From Paenibacillus sp. FSL R5-0517 (GTDB taxonomy: Bacteria > Bacillota > Bacilli > Paenibacillales > Paenibacillaceae): a stretch of 64,000 nt of DNA. This document shows, piece by piece, positions 44,476 to 54,152 of this stretch (position 1 is the stretch's first letter; each line of letters begins with the position of its first letter). The translations under genes and the position numbers were made by a program. The stretch is taken from NCBI RefSeq assembly GCF_037974355.1, contig NZ_CP150235.1:2914001-2978000 (forward strand). The letters run 5' to 3'. The notes under the pieces were generated by a model. The model ran no database searches. It was not told the DNA's origin and worked only from the letters and a program-made list of their open reading frames with translations.

Positions 44476-44702
44476 TATATAAATTGAACTAAACATTTAC
44501 ACGAAACGGAGAGGACAGAAAGGACCTGAAGAAGCGGAGCGTTCGCCTAAAAGCTTTCTGAAAGAAAGATGCATCGGAAGCATAAGCTATCCCCGGACTT
44601 CCCCTTTATAAAAGGAATCAAAAAATCTGGGAATAACAGCGATCGGAAGGTTGTGCTGTCATCGGAGTGTGCAGTGTAAATGTTCTTTAGTTCAATTTAT
44701 AT
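44476..44702 (-). repeat. Dispersed TIR element, copy D (inverse orientation)
   Basis: About 227 bp in the same orientation as copy C. Ends are TATATAAATTGAACTAA and TTAGTTCAATTTATAT. The core shares GGAGAGGACAGAAAGGACCTG, the AAGCTTTCTGAAAG hairpin and AACAGCGATCGGAAGGTT. Confidence 0.8.
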
Positions 44703-44821
44703 GGCTCAACCACAATAGCCCAGAGGGGTCATTTTCAATGTCATGCGAATCAGGTATGCTTATAAAATACATCCGTCTGTGGATTGATTATTGATGGAAC
44801 CATCGAATGAGGAGTGTTTAT

Positions 44822-45247
44822 ATGAAAAGCTGGTTTGGAAAAACCTGGCCTTGGATCACGCTGGGTCTGACTGTTGTTGTACTGCTTGGATCATTTTTGG
44901 TTTATTTTATGGGCAAAGACGTATCCCCAGGATCAGGAAGTGCTGTCACTGCACAAGCCGAGACACCGGAGGATTTGAAGGGATATGAAGTCATTGATGT
45001 GGACGTGAGCAACGATGGTTTTGGACCAGACGTTATTGAGGTGAAAGCTGGTGTACCGACCAAAATAAACTTTATTCTGACTCGGTCGGTGACACATGTG
45101 AAATCAGTCGGATCACAACAGCTTGGCATGGATCTGTATATGCAAAAGGGACCCAATTATTATACGATCGACAAAGATCTGCCAAAGGGCGAATACGAAA
45201 TTCACTGTGGTATGTACATGATATACGCAACGATTAAGGTCGTCTAA
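44822..45247 (+). CDS. Membrane-anchored cupredoxin-domain protein
   Basis: A 141-residue protein with one N-terminal membrane helix (about 11-30) and an extracytoplasmic cupredoxin domain. Candidate blue-copper ligands are His92 (SVTHVKS) and Cys129 with Met131 or Met133 in IHCGMYMIY, matching the family's C-terminal CGM motif. His128, just before the cysteine, may be a further ligand. Likely role is copper binding or electron transfer at the outer face of the membrane. GAGGAGTG lies five bases before ATG 44822. Single gene with a strong terminator. Confidence 0.82.
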   Translation: MKSWFGKTWPWITLGLTVVVLLGSFLVYFMGKDVSPGSGSAVTAQAETPEDLKGYEVIDVDVSNDGFGPDVIEVKAGVPTKINFILTRSVTHVKSVGSQQLGMDLYMQKGPNYYTIDKDLPKGEYEIHCGMYMIYATIKVV

Positions 45248-45251
45248 GCAG

Positions 45252-45293
45252 AAGGAGCATGGTTTCGGGTCACCGAGCTTTGCTCCTTTTTTT
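45252..45293 (+). terminator. Terminator after the cupredoxin gene
   Basis: AAGGAGCA and TGCTCCTT form the outer stem, CGG/CCG the inner one, and seven T follow. Confidence 0.85.
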
Positions 45294-45343
45294 GGTGCGT
45301 GATATCATGGGAAAGTGGGTAAAATTGATCAGGAGGTGCGAAA

Positions 45344-46366
45344 ATGAAAGCGCTATTTATTGGAGGGACAGGCACCATCAGCACGGCCATTACGGAGATG
45401 CTTGCACAGCAAGGCTGTGAACTGTATTTGATTAATCGAGGCAATCATAACCATGACTTACCTAAGGAAATCAACGTACTTCAAGCGGACATTAATGACG
45501 AGACACGTGTAGCAGAACTGATCGCTGATCTGGAATTTGATGTTGTGGCAGACTTTATTGCCTTTGTACCATCTCAATTGGAGAGAGATTACCGTTTATT
45601 TAAGGATAAAACAAAGCAGTTTATTTTTATAAGCTCAGCATCTGCGTATCAGACGCCTTTGGCTGATTACCGGATCACGGAAGGGACACCTTTATCGAAT
45701 CCGTACTGGGAGTATTCTCGCAACAAGATTGCCTGTGAAGACTATCTGATGAAACAATACCGCGAGCATGGATTCCCTGTGACTATTGTGCGTCCAAGCC
45801 ATACGTATGGCGACAAATCTGTACCTCTTGGTGTTCATGGTGCTCAAGGCAGCTGGCAGGTTCTCAAGCGCATACGTGAAGGCAAACCTGTTATCATCCA
45901 TGGAGATGGTACCTCACTATGGACCATTACGCACAACACCGATTTTGCCAAAGGGTTTATCGGGCTTATGGGAAATATCCATGCAATTGGTGAATCGGTA
46001 CATATCACCTCGGACGAATCCGTCACCTGGAATCAGATTCATGAGATTATTGCCGGCGTCTTGGGAGTTAAGCTCCACGCGGTACATGTACCATCCGAAT
46101 TCTTGGCAGCATGCAGTGACCAGGATCTTCGCGGCGGTTTGCTGGGAGACAAAGCCAATACCGTTGTGTTTGACAACAGGAAGCTGAAACGGCTTGTTCC
46201 GGAATTTGTAGCAACGACAAGAGCGGACCAAGGCATACGAAGTACGATTGAATACATTCTGGCCCATCCTGAATTACAGACCGAAGATCCGGAATTTGAT
46301 GGCTGGTGTGACAAGGTCGTTGCTGCGTTGGATGAAGCGTTATTGAAAATCAGAGATGAGAAATGA
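45344..46366 (+). CDS. NAD-dependent epimerase/dehydratase family protein (extended SDR)
   Basis: A 340-residue Rossmann-fold enzyme. FIGGTGTISTAI binds the dinucleotide. FISSASAYQT carries the active-site serine and WEYSRNK the catalytic YxxxK. RPSHTYGD and the C-terminal substrate domain follow in the extended SDR pattern. It resembles proteins annotated as nucleotide-sugar epimerases or as chloroplast RNA-binding-type SDRs, but neither the substrate nor the reaction can be named. AGGAGG precedes the ATG. No sugar-nucleotide genes are adjacent. Confidence 0.85.
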   Translation: MKALFIGGTGTISTAITEMLAQQGCELYLINRGNHNHDLPKEINVLQADINDETRVAELIADLEFDVVADFIAFVPSQLERDYRLFKDKTKQFIFISSASAYQTPLADYRITEGTPLSNPYWEYSRNKIACEDYLMKQYREHGFPVTIVRPSHTYGDKSVPLGVHGAQGSWQVLKRIREGKPVIIHGDGTSLWTITHNTDFAKGFIGLMGNIHAIGESVHITSDESVTWNQIHEIIAGVLGVKLHAVHVPSEFLAACSDQDLRGGLLGDKANTVVFDNRKLKRLVPEFVATTRADQGIRSTIEYILAHPELQTEDPEFDGWCDKVVAALDEALLKIRDEK

Positions 46367-46391
46367 GAAATAAGGTGTTCATGATCAACTG

Positions 46392-46420
46392 TTTACATTC
46401 ATGAGCTGAATCGTTATAAT
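46392..46420 (+). promoter_or_regulatory. SigA promoter of the giant FN3/SLH gene
   Basis: TTTACA, a 17-base spacer and TATAAT. The transcript should start near 46427 and runs straight into the terminator at 46444. Confidence 0.75.
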
Positions 46421-46443
46421 CAAGAAAAAATGACACTTGTTAG

Positions 46444-46498
46444 GGGAGGCACCCCAACTTAGGACATCGTTCCTTTGTTGGGGTGCCTCCCTTTTTTT
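46444..46498 (+). terminator. Leader terminator (putative attenuator) upstream of the FN3/SLH gene
   Basis: GGGAGGCACCCCAAC and GTTGGGGTGCCTCCC form a perfect 15 bp stem with an 18-base loop, then seven T. It lies between the promoter and the start codon at 46523, so readthrough or antitermination is needed for expression from that promoter. Confidence 0.85.
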
Positions 46499-46522
46499 GT
46501 GTGCCAAAAAGGAGAGTAGACG

Positions 46523-49500
46523 TTGAAGAAATCAGGAAAACGTGTGAAGAAACAAGCGGAACAGCTAACCAAGGTGGTGCTGGCATTTGCTTTATTATCA
46601 CCTCAAGCCCTGTTGCTTGAATGGGGAGCAGCCACGGTAATGGCTGAAACGGTTGAAACGATCGGGATTGTATCCGATACGTCCAGCATGAAGGCGGTTC
46701 AGTCCTCCAAGGTGAAAGTGGAGATGAACAGTGACGGAAAATACAGAATTGTATTACTGCCAAACACAAATGTATTTTACGGTGGTGATACCGGGAATGT
46801 GTCCACCATTATCGACCACAACGGATCTCCCGTGAACTTCAAATCATTGCCACTGAATTATTACCGCATTAACAATAATGTGATTGAAATGTCGCGGCAA
46901 AAGGACAATGTGGAATACATTTTGCGTGTATCTATCGTTAATGCCACCTCACAAGGTGGATACATGAAGGTTGAACTTGAAGCTATTAATCGAAGTGGAA
47001 CGGCACTGAATTTGGGTGGAACATTTTATTGGGATACGATGGTGAATGGCAATGATGCTTCTCCATTTGAAGTTATTGAGAATGGATGGCGTAATTACAG
47101 CGGGGGTGTTCAGGTCACGGCTTTTTATGCCAATACGTACAATGTTGTAAATGCAGATCGCATATATATGGGCCAGTACAGCAGCCCAGATAGCGCACAG
47201 CTCACGGGAGGGTCTTCACCTTCAGCGTTCACTCCAGGCCAGACCGTAACGGCGAGTGATACAGCCGCACAATTTTGGTGGGACGCCAAGGCTACAGCGA
47301 ATCAGGCTTCACGCAAATTTTCAACCATTGTGGGGATCGGCCCCAAAAATGCCCCACCTTCGTTTACCTTAACAGCACCTTCTTCAGGTCAAACCTATTA
47401 CAAAGGCGAGCAACTTCAGATCTCCGGTACAACGAGAGATACGGATATAGGTGACCTGTTGACTGTGAAATGGTCCATTGATGGCGGGGCCGAGAATATG
47501 CTGACCCAGATGACCGCAACGGGTTCTAATCAGTCTTTTAACACCAATTACACATTGCCTGATACCCTGCCAGATGGCACACACACATTACAAGTATGGG
47601 TTATGGATGACAAGGGTGGGGTGTCCTCAGCAGGGACCGTTAACTTTACGGTAAGAAGTTTTGTAGTGCCAGGAACGCCGACATATACATTGGTTAATTC
47701 CAATAACTTGACGGTGAACTGGGATAAGAAGGCGAATGATGCATCCGTTACGTATGAACTGAAAAATATGACGACGAATCAGATTGTGGATACAGGTACA
47801 ACAAACAGTCGGCAGGTGACAGGGCTCACTCCGAATACCAGTTATTCTTTTGCCGTCCGAGCCAAAAATTCAAGCGGTTCCTATACGGGTTACTCCAGTC
47901 CAGCTTCCAAGTATACACTGGCCAATCCACCCGTTGCTGCGGCTGTGACACAATCAGGTAACTCTGTTACAGCGAGCTGGAGTAATAATAGCAACCCTGA
48001 CGGCACTCAGTACAAAACTGAAATACGCAGTCCAGGTGGGCAAGTTCTCGCAACGGGAACAACAACTTCCACTCGTACAGCGTTTGCCCTGACTGGACTC
48101 GCGGATGGAAAATACGAAGTATTTGTTGCGGCAATGAATGGAGAAGGGATACAGACCCCATTTATATCCGCTGGAGAGATGATGAAAGATACGATGGGCC
48201 CAACTGCTCCTTCTGTTACACTCACGCCATCCTTATGGACCAAGGAAGATGTTCTCGTCACAGTTGAAGAGGGAAAAGATGCCTTGAGCGGAACCCAAAA
48301 GACTGAAGTTAAAGTCGGTCTGGCAGGAGAATGGCGTGAATACAGTGCTCCCTTTGCCATAAGCAGTGAAGGCAGCACAACAGTTATGGCGCGCAGTATG
48401 GATGCATTTGGTAATACAGGACAGGAAACGACTGTGACTGCCAAGGTAGATCGGACGGCACCAACGCCACCTGTCATCTCGTTGAATCCACCCGAATGGA
48501 CAAAAGCGTCCGTAATTGTGACATTAACGGAGGGTACGGACGCAGCAAGCGGTATTGGTCTGACACAGTATAAGCTGGGAAGCGAGGGGGAATGGATCGA
48601 CTACAGGACTCCTTTTACACTCAGTGAAGAAGGGATAACCGAGATTTATGCACGAAGTGTCGATCGGGCTGCCAATGTCAGTGCTTCCACTTCGGCAACA
48701 GCCAGAATCGACAAGACTGGGCCTGAGCAACCGACGATAACGTTAAGTGAAGAGGATTGGACGAATCAGGATGTAACTTTTGCAATAACCAGTGGTGAAG
48801 ATTCAGGCAGTGGGCTTGCCAAAAGCCAATATCAACTGAGCGAAGAAGGTCCCTGGATCGATTACACGGGCGAAGTGACGGTTACCGATGAGGAAGAAAC
48901 GATCGTATATGCACGCTCACTTGATCATGTAGGCAATATAAGCACGTATGCTCAGGCAACGGTTCGAATCGACACGACAGCTCCAACCGAGCCGGTAATT
49001 CGTTTAAGTTCTGCTGGATGGAGTAAAGAACATGTGCAATTCTCGATCGATGGTAGTGTGGATGAACGAGCGATATCCTATGAGTACAGCATGAATGATG
49101 GTCCGTATATGGCAGGAAATACGGGTACAGTAAGTATGAACGGGATTACCACCATTCGCGCCAGAGCAAGGGATGCCGTTGGCAATGTGAGCAAGGAAGT
49201 CAGTCGAATCGCCTATGTGGATCAGATGGCTCCAACGATTACTTTTGCACCGAACGGACATGTCTGGACGGACTTGGACATATCCACTACCATTCAGTAT
49301 GCAGATGCCCACTCAGGTATTAAGGAACTGGAACGATTCTATCAAATTACAAACAGTGCAGAATTACCGGATCATTGGCTTGAAGCTCGCTCTGACGAGC
49401 ATAAAATATCCATCGAATCGGAAGGCATATGGTACATCCATGCCAAAACCATGGACTCAGCAGGCAATACATATGAGACAACATCATCACCTTACCATGT

Positions 49501-52500
49501 TCAACGCAAGCCCGAGCAGCCGAAACATGTGAGAATGACACAGATCGCGGAGACATCAGCAGAACTTACAGTGGATTTGCCAACGGGGGAAAGATACACC
49601 GATGGATATCAGTATGAGATAACAAATAAAACAACAGGACAGTCGTGGACACTGGATTATCCCAACCACAGTATAATCGATCAGTCCCTAAGCGGTGGTC
49701 AGGTCTATGAATACGAAGTTAGAGTAAGAAACCATACCGGAGTAAGTGATGCAGTAAGCGCTCAAGTATTAACGATCCCGGCAGCTCCCGGAACGTTGCA
49801 CGTTCGAAAAGTAGATTCCCAGCCCAATTTGGCCGAAATTCAATTTGATTCAGTAAAGGGAGCAGATGCTTACCGCATCATTGCTGCTACTTCGGACGGG
49901 TCCACCGTGTATGATCAGACGGTATCTGATCCTTCCAACCTACCCTATATCAGTAACCTCGTCCCAGGGACCATGCATAACATTTCGGTCACGGCAATGA
50001 ATGAGAGTGGAGCAGGCGGTAGCAGCAGGACCGGATTTCTCACACTGCCGGCAGTGCCCGGTGAATTCATGGCTGTTCAAATTCGGGAGCATGATATTTC
50101 ATTAACATGGGAGACGGTGACCTCTGCAACGTATTATGGTCTTTCACGTGATGGAGCAGCCATATACGAAGGGGAGCAGACAGCGTATTTGGATTCAGGT
50201 CTGGATAGCGGAACCAATTACAGCTATGCGTTAATTGCTGGCAACGAGACAGGGCCCGGGCCTTTGGCGGAATTACCTTTGCTCAAGACGTTACCAGGGC
50301 AGGTGTCCGGTTTACAGGTATCAGATGCTTCCACAGCGAGCCTTCGTCTGAATTGGGAGGCAATACGAGGAGCCGATCACTATGAGTTATGGTTGAATGG
50401 AGAGAAGTCGGGAACGGTTGCTGCCGGAAACGAGGAATGGGTATTTGCGGGATTGAGTTCGGGAACATCTTATCAACTGGATGTACAAGCAGTGAATGAA
50501 AGTGGACAAGGTATGCGAAGTTCGGTGTCAGGAACAACGTTACCCGAGAGCCCGTCGGGACTTCATGTTGTTCAAGTAACTGAACAGGGAGCGATCTTGA
50601 GCTGGGAGCCTGTAGTTGGGGCAACGAAATATCGGGTGGTCATCAATGGACAGAGCCATGAGATATCAGATACACAACTGTCAGTTCACCATCTGTCAAG
50701 CAGTCGTGAGTATACCTATGAAGTACAGGCGGGCAATGTTGCCGGGTACGGTGCATCCACCCGTAGTACGATTCTTACGCTACCTAGCAGGCCGGAAGGA
50801 CTGAATGTCACATGGACTGGTGAAACAAATATGGGAATTGCATGGCAAGCTGTAGATACGGCGAATCTCTATATTGTGAAAATCAATGGCATAGAAGTGG
50901 GCAGAACAACAGAACTGACCTACACGGCTGATGAATTGTTGCCAGGTACAGAATACACGTTGGAAGTTCAGGCTGTGAATACTTCGGGTTCGGGTGAGAC
51001 AACGCAGCTCATCCGATTGTCCAAACCTGTGTCGCCTGACGAGATAATTGCAGACCCAGCAGTACATCGGGCAAAAGTTTCCTGGTCGGTCGTGGAAGGC
51101 GCCGCTGAATATGTGATCGAGCAGGATGGCAAAGAGATCTATAGGGGAATTGAGAATGAAGCCACGATTACAGGGCTCCAGGATGGAACGTGGCATCACT
51201 ATCAACTATGGGCGGTCAACAGACAGGGGACTCGTTCTGAAGCGACAGATGTATCGCTGCTGACTTTGCCTGAGAAACCCGCTAAGGTTGCCGTATATGA
51301 TGTGGCCAAAAATAGCCTTGGTCTGGATTTCAGCAACACAGGTGTCCAAGGGGCAGATCAATACATCATTGAACGGGATGGGAGAAAGATTGCTCAAATG
51401 GATTCAACTGAAACCCAATTCGTGGACAAGGATCTGTCGCCAGGAACGAAATACACTTACGTGATTCGGGCAGTCAATGCGAGTGGAACCAGTGCGCCAC
51501 TTACTTTCAGTATAATGACTCAAACTTTGCCATTGGTTGCAGAAGGGATCACAGTGAACGCTGGAACACATTCGGTGGATCTGGCTTGGGAAGTCGTTAA
51601 GGGAGCGGCTGCATATGAGATTCGCAATCGGGTAACGGGAGATATGCAGAGCGTGTCTGAACCGTCTGTACATCTCAATAGTATGCTGGATGGTACAGCG
51701 TATGAATTCGAACTCGTTGCAATTAATGAAGATGGTCATCGGTCAGAGTCTATTCAGATTCAGGTTTTAACGAAACCTATATCCCCTCAGACGGCAGGCA
51801 TAACACACATCACAGATCAGACTGCGGTGCTGGATCTGACTGGAAGCTCTACACGAGGAGCAGAGCAATTCATCATTATGCGGGATGGCGTTGAAGTTGC
51901 TAAGGTTCCGGCAGATCAAAATTCATTTGAAGATCATGGTCTGACACCAGGAGAGCGTTACCTGTACACCATCAAAACATCGAATGCAACGGGTGAGAGT
52001 GATTCTGGTTTCGAAGTTCACGTGCGAACGTTGCCTGCGACCATTACTGAACCTTTACATGCAAGTATGATTGGGGAAAAAGAGGGATTAATTTCTTGGC
52101 CAAAGGTACAAGGTGCAGAGGGATATACCATACGGATCGGAGATCAGATGTTCACCACGATTGACGATGGTAATATCACCGAGGTGAAATTAACTCATCT
52201 GGAGAGTGCAACCCGATATGATCAGGTACAGATTATTCCTTATAATACGGCTGGTTCAGGAAGCCCAGTGACTGTGACTCCTTTTTACACCTTGCCTCAT
52301 GTTGATTCACTCGAAATGCAGATATACCCGGAGACAGACCATGCCAAATTGGAATGGGACTTCCCTTATCGGAACGAAACATTCGTTGTATTGCTGGATG
52401 GTGCAGAAGTATACCGTGGCGAGCAAAAAGAGTTTATCGTTGATCAACTGGATGCAGGTAAGCAGTACCTGATCGAAATCTACACAGAGAATGAGCAGGG

Positions 52501-54025
52501 AGATACATCCGGGATGAAGGCGTATTCTGTCCTGACCAAGCCAGCAGCGCCTGCCAAAGTAGAGTATCATTCGGCGAAGGACCACATTCGTCTTCTATTG
52601 GAACAGAGCCGGGTTGAAGGTGCCGAGCAGTTCATCATTGAGCGTGACGGTGTAGAGGTTGCTCGTGTTCCTGCTGACGAAATGTTCTATGACGACAAGG
52701 AACTTGAACCGGGCGTGAACTACAGCTATACAGTCAAGACCATGAATGCTTCGGGCAGTAGTGATGGTGGTTATTACCTTCATGCCATGACCTTGCCTGG
52801 TAGTGCTGATTCACCTCCTATAGTAGAGGGGCGTGCAATGCATGGTGCAGACATTGTGTGGGAACTGATTCCTGGTGCTGCGGGTTATCGAGTCTATCGA
52901 AATGAAGAGCTTGTAGGGACGACCGCGGAGACATCGATACATGTGTCTGAATTAAACAGTGCAGAGCGTTATACTGACTTTGCCATCATTCCATATAATG
53001 AAGCAGGGGAGGGAGAGGCGCTCCAAGTTCCGGAATTCGAGACGTTGCCTTCCGAAGATCTGACAGTAGCAGCCGTAGCGCAAGGCACAAGTACGATTAA
53101 GCTAACTTGGGAACTGGATTCAATGAATGAAGTAATTGTGATCACCCATAAAGATCGTGAGATATATCGTGGAACACAGCGCAGTTATGTATGGACAGGA
53201 CTAAATGCTGAGCAGCATTATGAGGTGGTTGCATGGACAGAGAATTCAGCAGGTGAACAAAGTGAGAGCAGACGGGCAGCAGCTATAACTTTTCCGTATC
53301 CACCATCCGCCTGGAGTGGTGGCGGTGCAACCCCAAGTTCAAATGGTACATCGGAACAAGCCGATGAGTTGAGTTCACAATCTGAACCCGCTAAACAACC
53401 TGATTTGCCTGCGAAAAAGAATATCAAATTTATTGATATTAACCAAACCTTTAATAAGGACCAGATTACCTGGCTGGCGGAACAAAATATTATTCAAGGT
53501 GTCAGTGAAACTCGCTTCGAACCGCGCCGTCCGATTACGCGTGCAGAGTTTACCGCATTAATCGTGCGACTGATGGGTGTGGACACAACGGTAAATGAAC
53601 AGCATGGATTTCAAGATGTGAATGATGAGGATTGGTTCGCTCCTGAGATTGGGGCAGCCGTTCACCATGAGATGGTTCAAGGTATGGGGAACGGCAAGTT
53701 CGCTCCGTATGCGCTGGTAACACGTGAACAGGCATCCAAGATCATAGCCAATGTGGTTCGTAAGATCAGACCTGAACCGCTGACTTCCCCAAGAGCATTT
53801 ACCGATCAGATTGATGTATCCGATTGGGCCAAAGAAGAAGTGCAGGAGCTTGCAGGTTTGTACATGATTAACGGATATGAAGACGGCAGCTTCCGTCCCA
53901 TGCAGCACTTAAGCAGATCCGAAGCTGCAGCACTGATCTTCCGCTTAAACAAGCTGATTCAAGTCATGAATGAGAAGCATACAGATCAAGTGGAGAAAGC
54001 GTCAGCGTTGGATCGTCATATCTAG
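46523..54025 (+). CDS. Giant SLH-anchored FN3/Ig-repeat surface protein (2,500 aa)
   Basis: A secreted wall-anchored protein. A long basic signal sequence (about 1-42) is followed by a beta-rich N-terminal domain I do not recognise (45-290), an Ig/cadherin-like domain (290-380), two FN3 units, five OmpL47-like repeats of about 86 residues (558-996; WTKEDV, ARSMDAFGN, ARSVDRAANVS pattern), about fifteen FN3-like units (1003-2256) each closing near TLP, a Ser/Gln-rich linker, and three SLH repeats (2297-2480). No catalytic motif was found. It probably acts as an adhesin, matrix protein or scaffold outside the cell. Start is TTG with AAGGAG eight bases upstream. Expression probably depends on passing the leader terminator. 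Confidence 0.85.
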   Translation: MKKSGKRVKKQAEQLTKVVLAFALLSPQALLLEWGAATVMAETVETIGIVSDTSSMKAVQSSKVKVEMNSDGKYRIVLLPNTNVFYGGDTGNVSTIIDHNGSPVNFKSLPLNYYRINNNVIEMSRQKDNVEYILRVSIVNATSQGGYMKVELEAINRSGTALNLGGTFYWDTMVNGNDASPFEVIENGWRNYSGGVQVTAFYANTYNVVNADRIYMGQYSSPDSAQLTGGSSPSAFTPGQTVTASDTAAQFWWDAKATANQASRKFSTIVGIGPKNAPPSFTLTAPSSGQTYYKGEQLQISGTTRDTDIGDLLTVKWSIDGGAENMLTQMTATGSNQSFNTNYTLPDTLPDGTHTLQVWVMDDKGGVSSAGTVNFTVRSFVVPGTPTYTLVNSNNLTVNWDKKANDASVTYELKNMTTNQIVDTGTTNSRQVTGLTPNTSYSFAVRAKNSSGSYTGYSSPASKYTLANPPVAAAVTQSGNSVTASWSNNSNPDGTQYKTEIRSPGGQVLATGTTTSTRTAFALTGLADGKYEVFVAAMNGEGIQTPFISAGEMMKDTMGPTAPSVTLTPSLWTKEDVLVTVEEGKDALSGTQKTEVKVGLAGEWREYSAPFAISSEGSTTVMARSMDAFGNTGQETTVTAKVDRTAPTPPVISLNPPEWTKASVIVTLTEGTDAASGIGLTQYKLGSEGEWIDYRTPFTLSEEGITEIYARSVDRAANVSASTSATARIDKTGPEQPTITLSEEDWTNQDVTFAITSGEDSGSGLAKSQYQLSEEGPWIDYTGEVTVTDEEETIVYARSLDHVGNISTYAQATVRIDTTAPTEPVIRLSSAGWSKEHVQFSIDGSVDERAISYEYSMNDGPYMAGNTGTVSMNGITTIRARARDAVGNVSKEVSRIAYVDQMAPTITFAPNGHVWTDLDISTTIQYADAHSGIKELERFYQITNSAELPDHWLEARSDEHKISIESEGIWYIHAKTMDSAGNTYETTSSPYHVQRKPEQPKHVRMTQIAETSAELTVDLPTGERYTDGYQYEITNKTTGQSWTLDYPNHSIIDQSLSGGQVYEYEVRVRNHTGVSDAVSAQVLTIPAAPGTLHVRKVDSQPNLAEIQFDSVKGADAYRIIAATSDGSTVYDQTVSDPSNLPYISNLVPGTMHNISVTAMNESGAGGSSRTGFLTLPAVPGEFMAVQIREHDISLTWETVTSATYYGLSRDGAAIYEGEQTAYLDSGLDSGTNYSYALIAGNETGPGPLAELPLLKTLPGQVSGLQVSDASTASLRLNWEAIRGADHYELWLNGEKSGTVAAGNEEWVFAGLSSGTSYQLDVQAVNESGQGMRSSVSGTTLPESPSGLHVVQVTEQGAILSWEPVVGATKYRVVINGQSHEISDTQLSVHHLSSSREYTYEVQAGNVAGYGASTRSTILTLPSRPEGLNVTWTGETNMGIAWQAVDTANLYIVKINGIEVGRTTELTYTADELLPGTEYTLEVQAVNTSGSGETTQLIRLSKPVSPDEIIADPAVHRAKVSWSVVEGAAEYVIEQDGKEIYRGIENEATITGLQDGTWHHYQLWAVNRQGTRSEATDVSLLTLPEKPAKVAVYDVAKNSLGLDFSNTGVQGADQYIIERDGRKIAQMDSTETQFVDKDLSPGTKYTYVIRAVNASGTSAPLTFSIMTQTLPLVAEGITVNAGTHSVDLAWEVVKGAAAYEIRNRVTGDMQSVSEPSVHLNSMLDGTAYEFELVAINEDGHRSESIQIQVLTKPISPQTAGITHITDQTAVLDLTGSSTRGAEQFIIMRDGVEVAKVPADQNSFEDHGLTPGERYLYTIKTSNATGESDSGFEVHVRTLPATITEPLHASMIGEKEGLISWPKVQGAEGYTIRIGDQMFTTIDDGNITEVKLTHLESATRYDQVQIIPYNTAGSGSPVTVTPFYTLPHVDSLEMQIYPETDHAKLEWDFPYRNETFVVLLDGAEVYRGEQKEFIVDQLDAGKQYLIEIYTENEQGDTSGMKAYSVLTKPAAPAKVEYHSAKDHIRLLLEQSRVEGAEQFIIERDGVEVARVPADEMFYDDKELEPGVNYSYTVKTMNASGSSDGGYYLHAMTLPGSADSPPIVEGRAMHGADIVWELIPGAAGYRVYRNEELVGTTAETSIHVSELNSAERYTDFAIIPYNEAGEGEALQVPEFETLPSEDLTVAAVAQGTSTIKLTWELDSMNEVIVITHKDREIYRGTQRSYVWTGLNAEQHYEVVAWTENSAGEQSESRRAAAITFPYPPSAWSGGGATPSSNGTSEQADELSSQSEPAKQPDLPAKKNIKFIDINQTFNKDQITWLAEQNIIQGVSETRFEPRRPITRAEFTALIVRLMGVDTTVNEQHGFQDVNDEDWFAPEIGAAVHHEMVQGMGNGKFAPYALVTREQASKIIANVVRKIRPEPLTSPRAFTDQIDVSDWAKEEVQELAGLYMINGYEDGSFRPMQHLSRSEAAALIFRLNKLIQVMNEKHTDQVEKASALDRHI

Positions 54026-54096
54026 GTGGAATTGAATTTTGGATGTGATACTGCAATCATCGCCAGTAATGACATTACCGCTTGATTGGTTTTTAA

Positions 54097-54105
54097 TGCT
54101 ATAAT
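54097..54105 (+). promoter_or_regulatory. Extended -10 promoter of treR
   Basis: TGCTATAAT, an extended -10 element, lies 48 bases before the start codon. The closest TTGATT is only 12 bases upstream, too near to serve as -35. Confidence 0.5.
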
Positions 54106-54152
54106 AGGTTGCCAATATGATAAAAAAGGGTAATGAACAATGGTGATGAATA

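Noticed and set aside
46523..54025. Possible recent tandem DNA duplication or sequence-level repeat array
   Set aside because: The FN3-like units are similar only at protein level; no long nucleotide-identical blocks were noticed, so it is an old diverged domain array.
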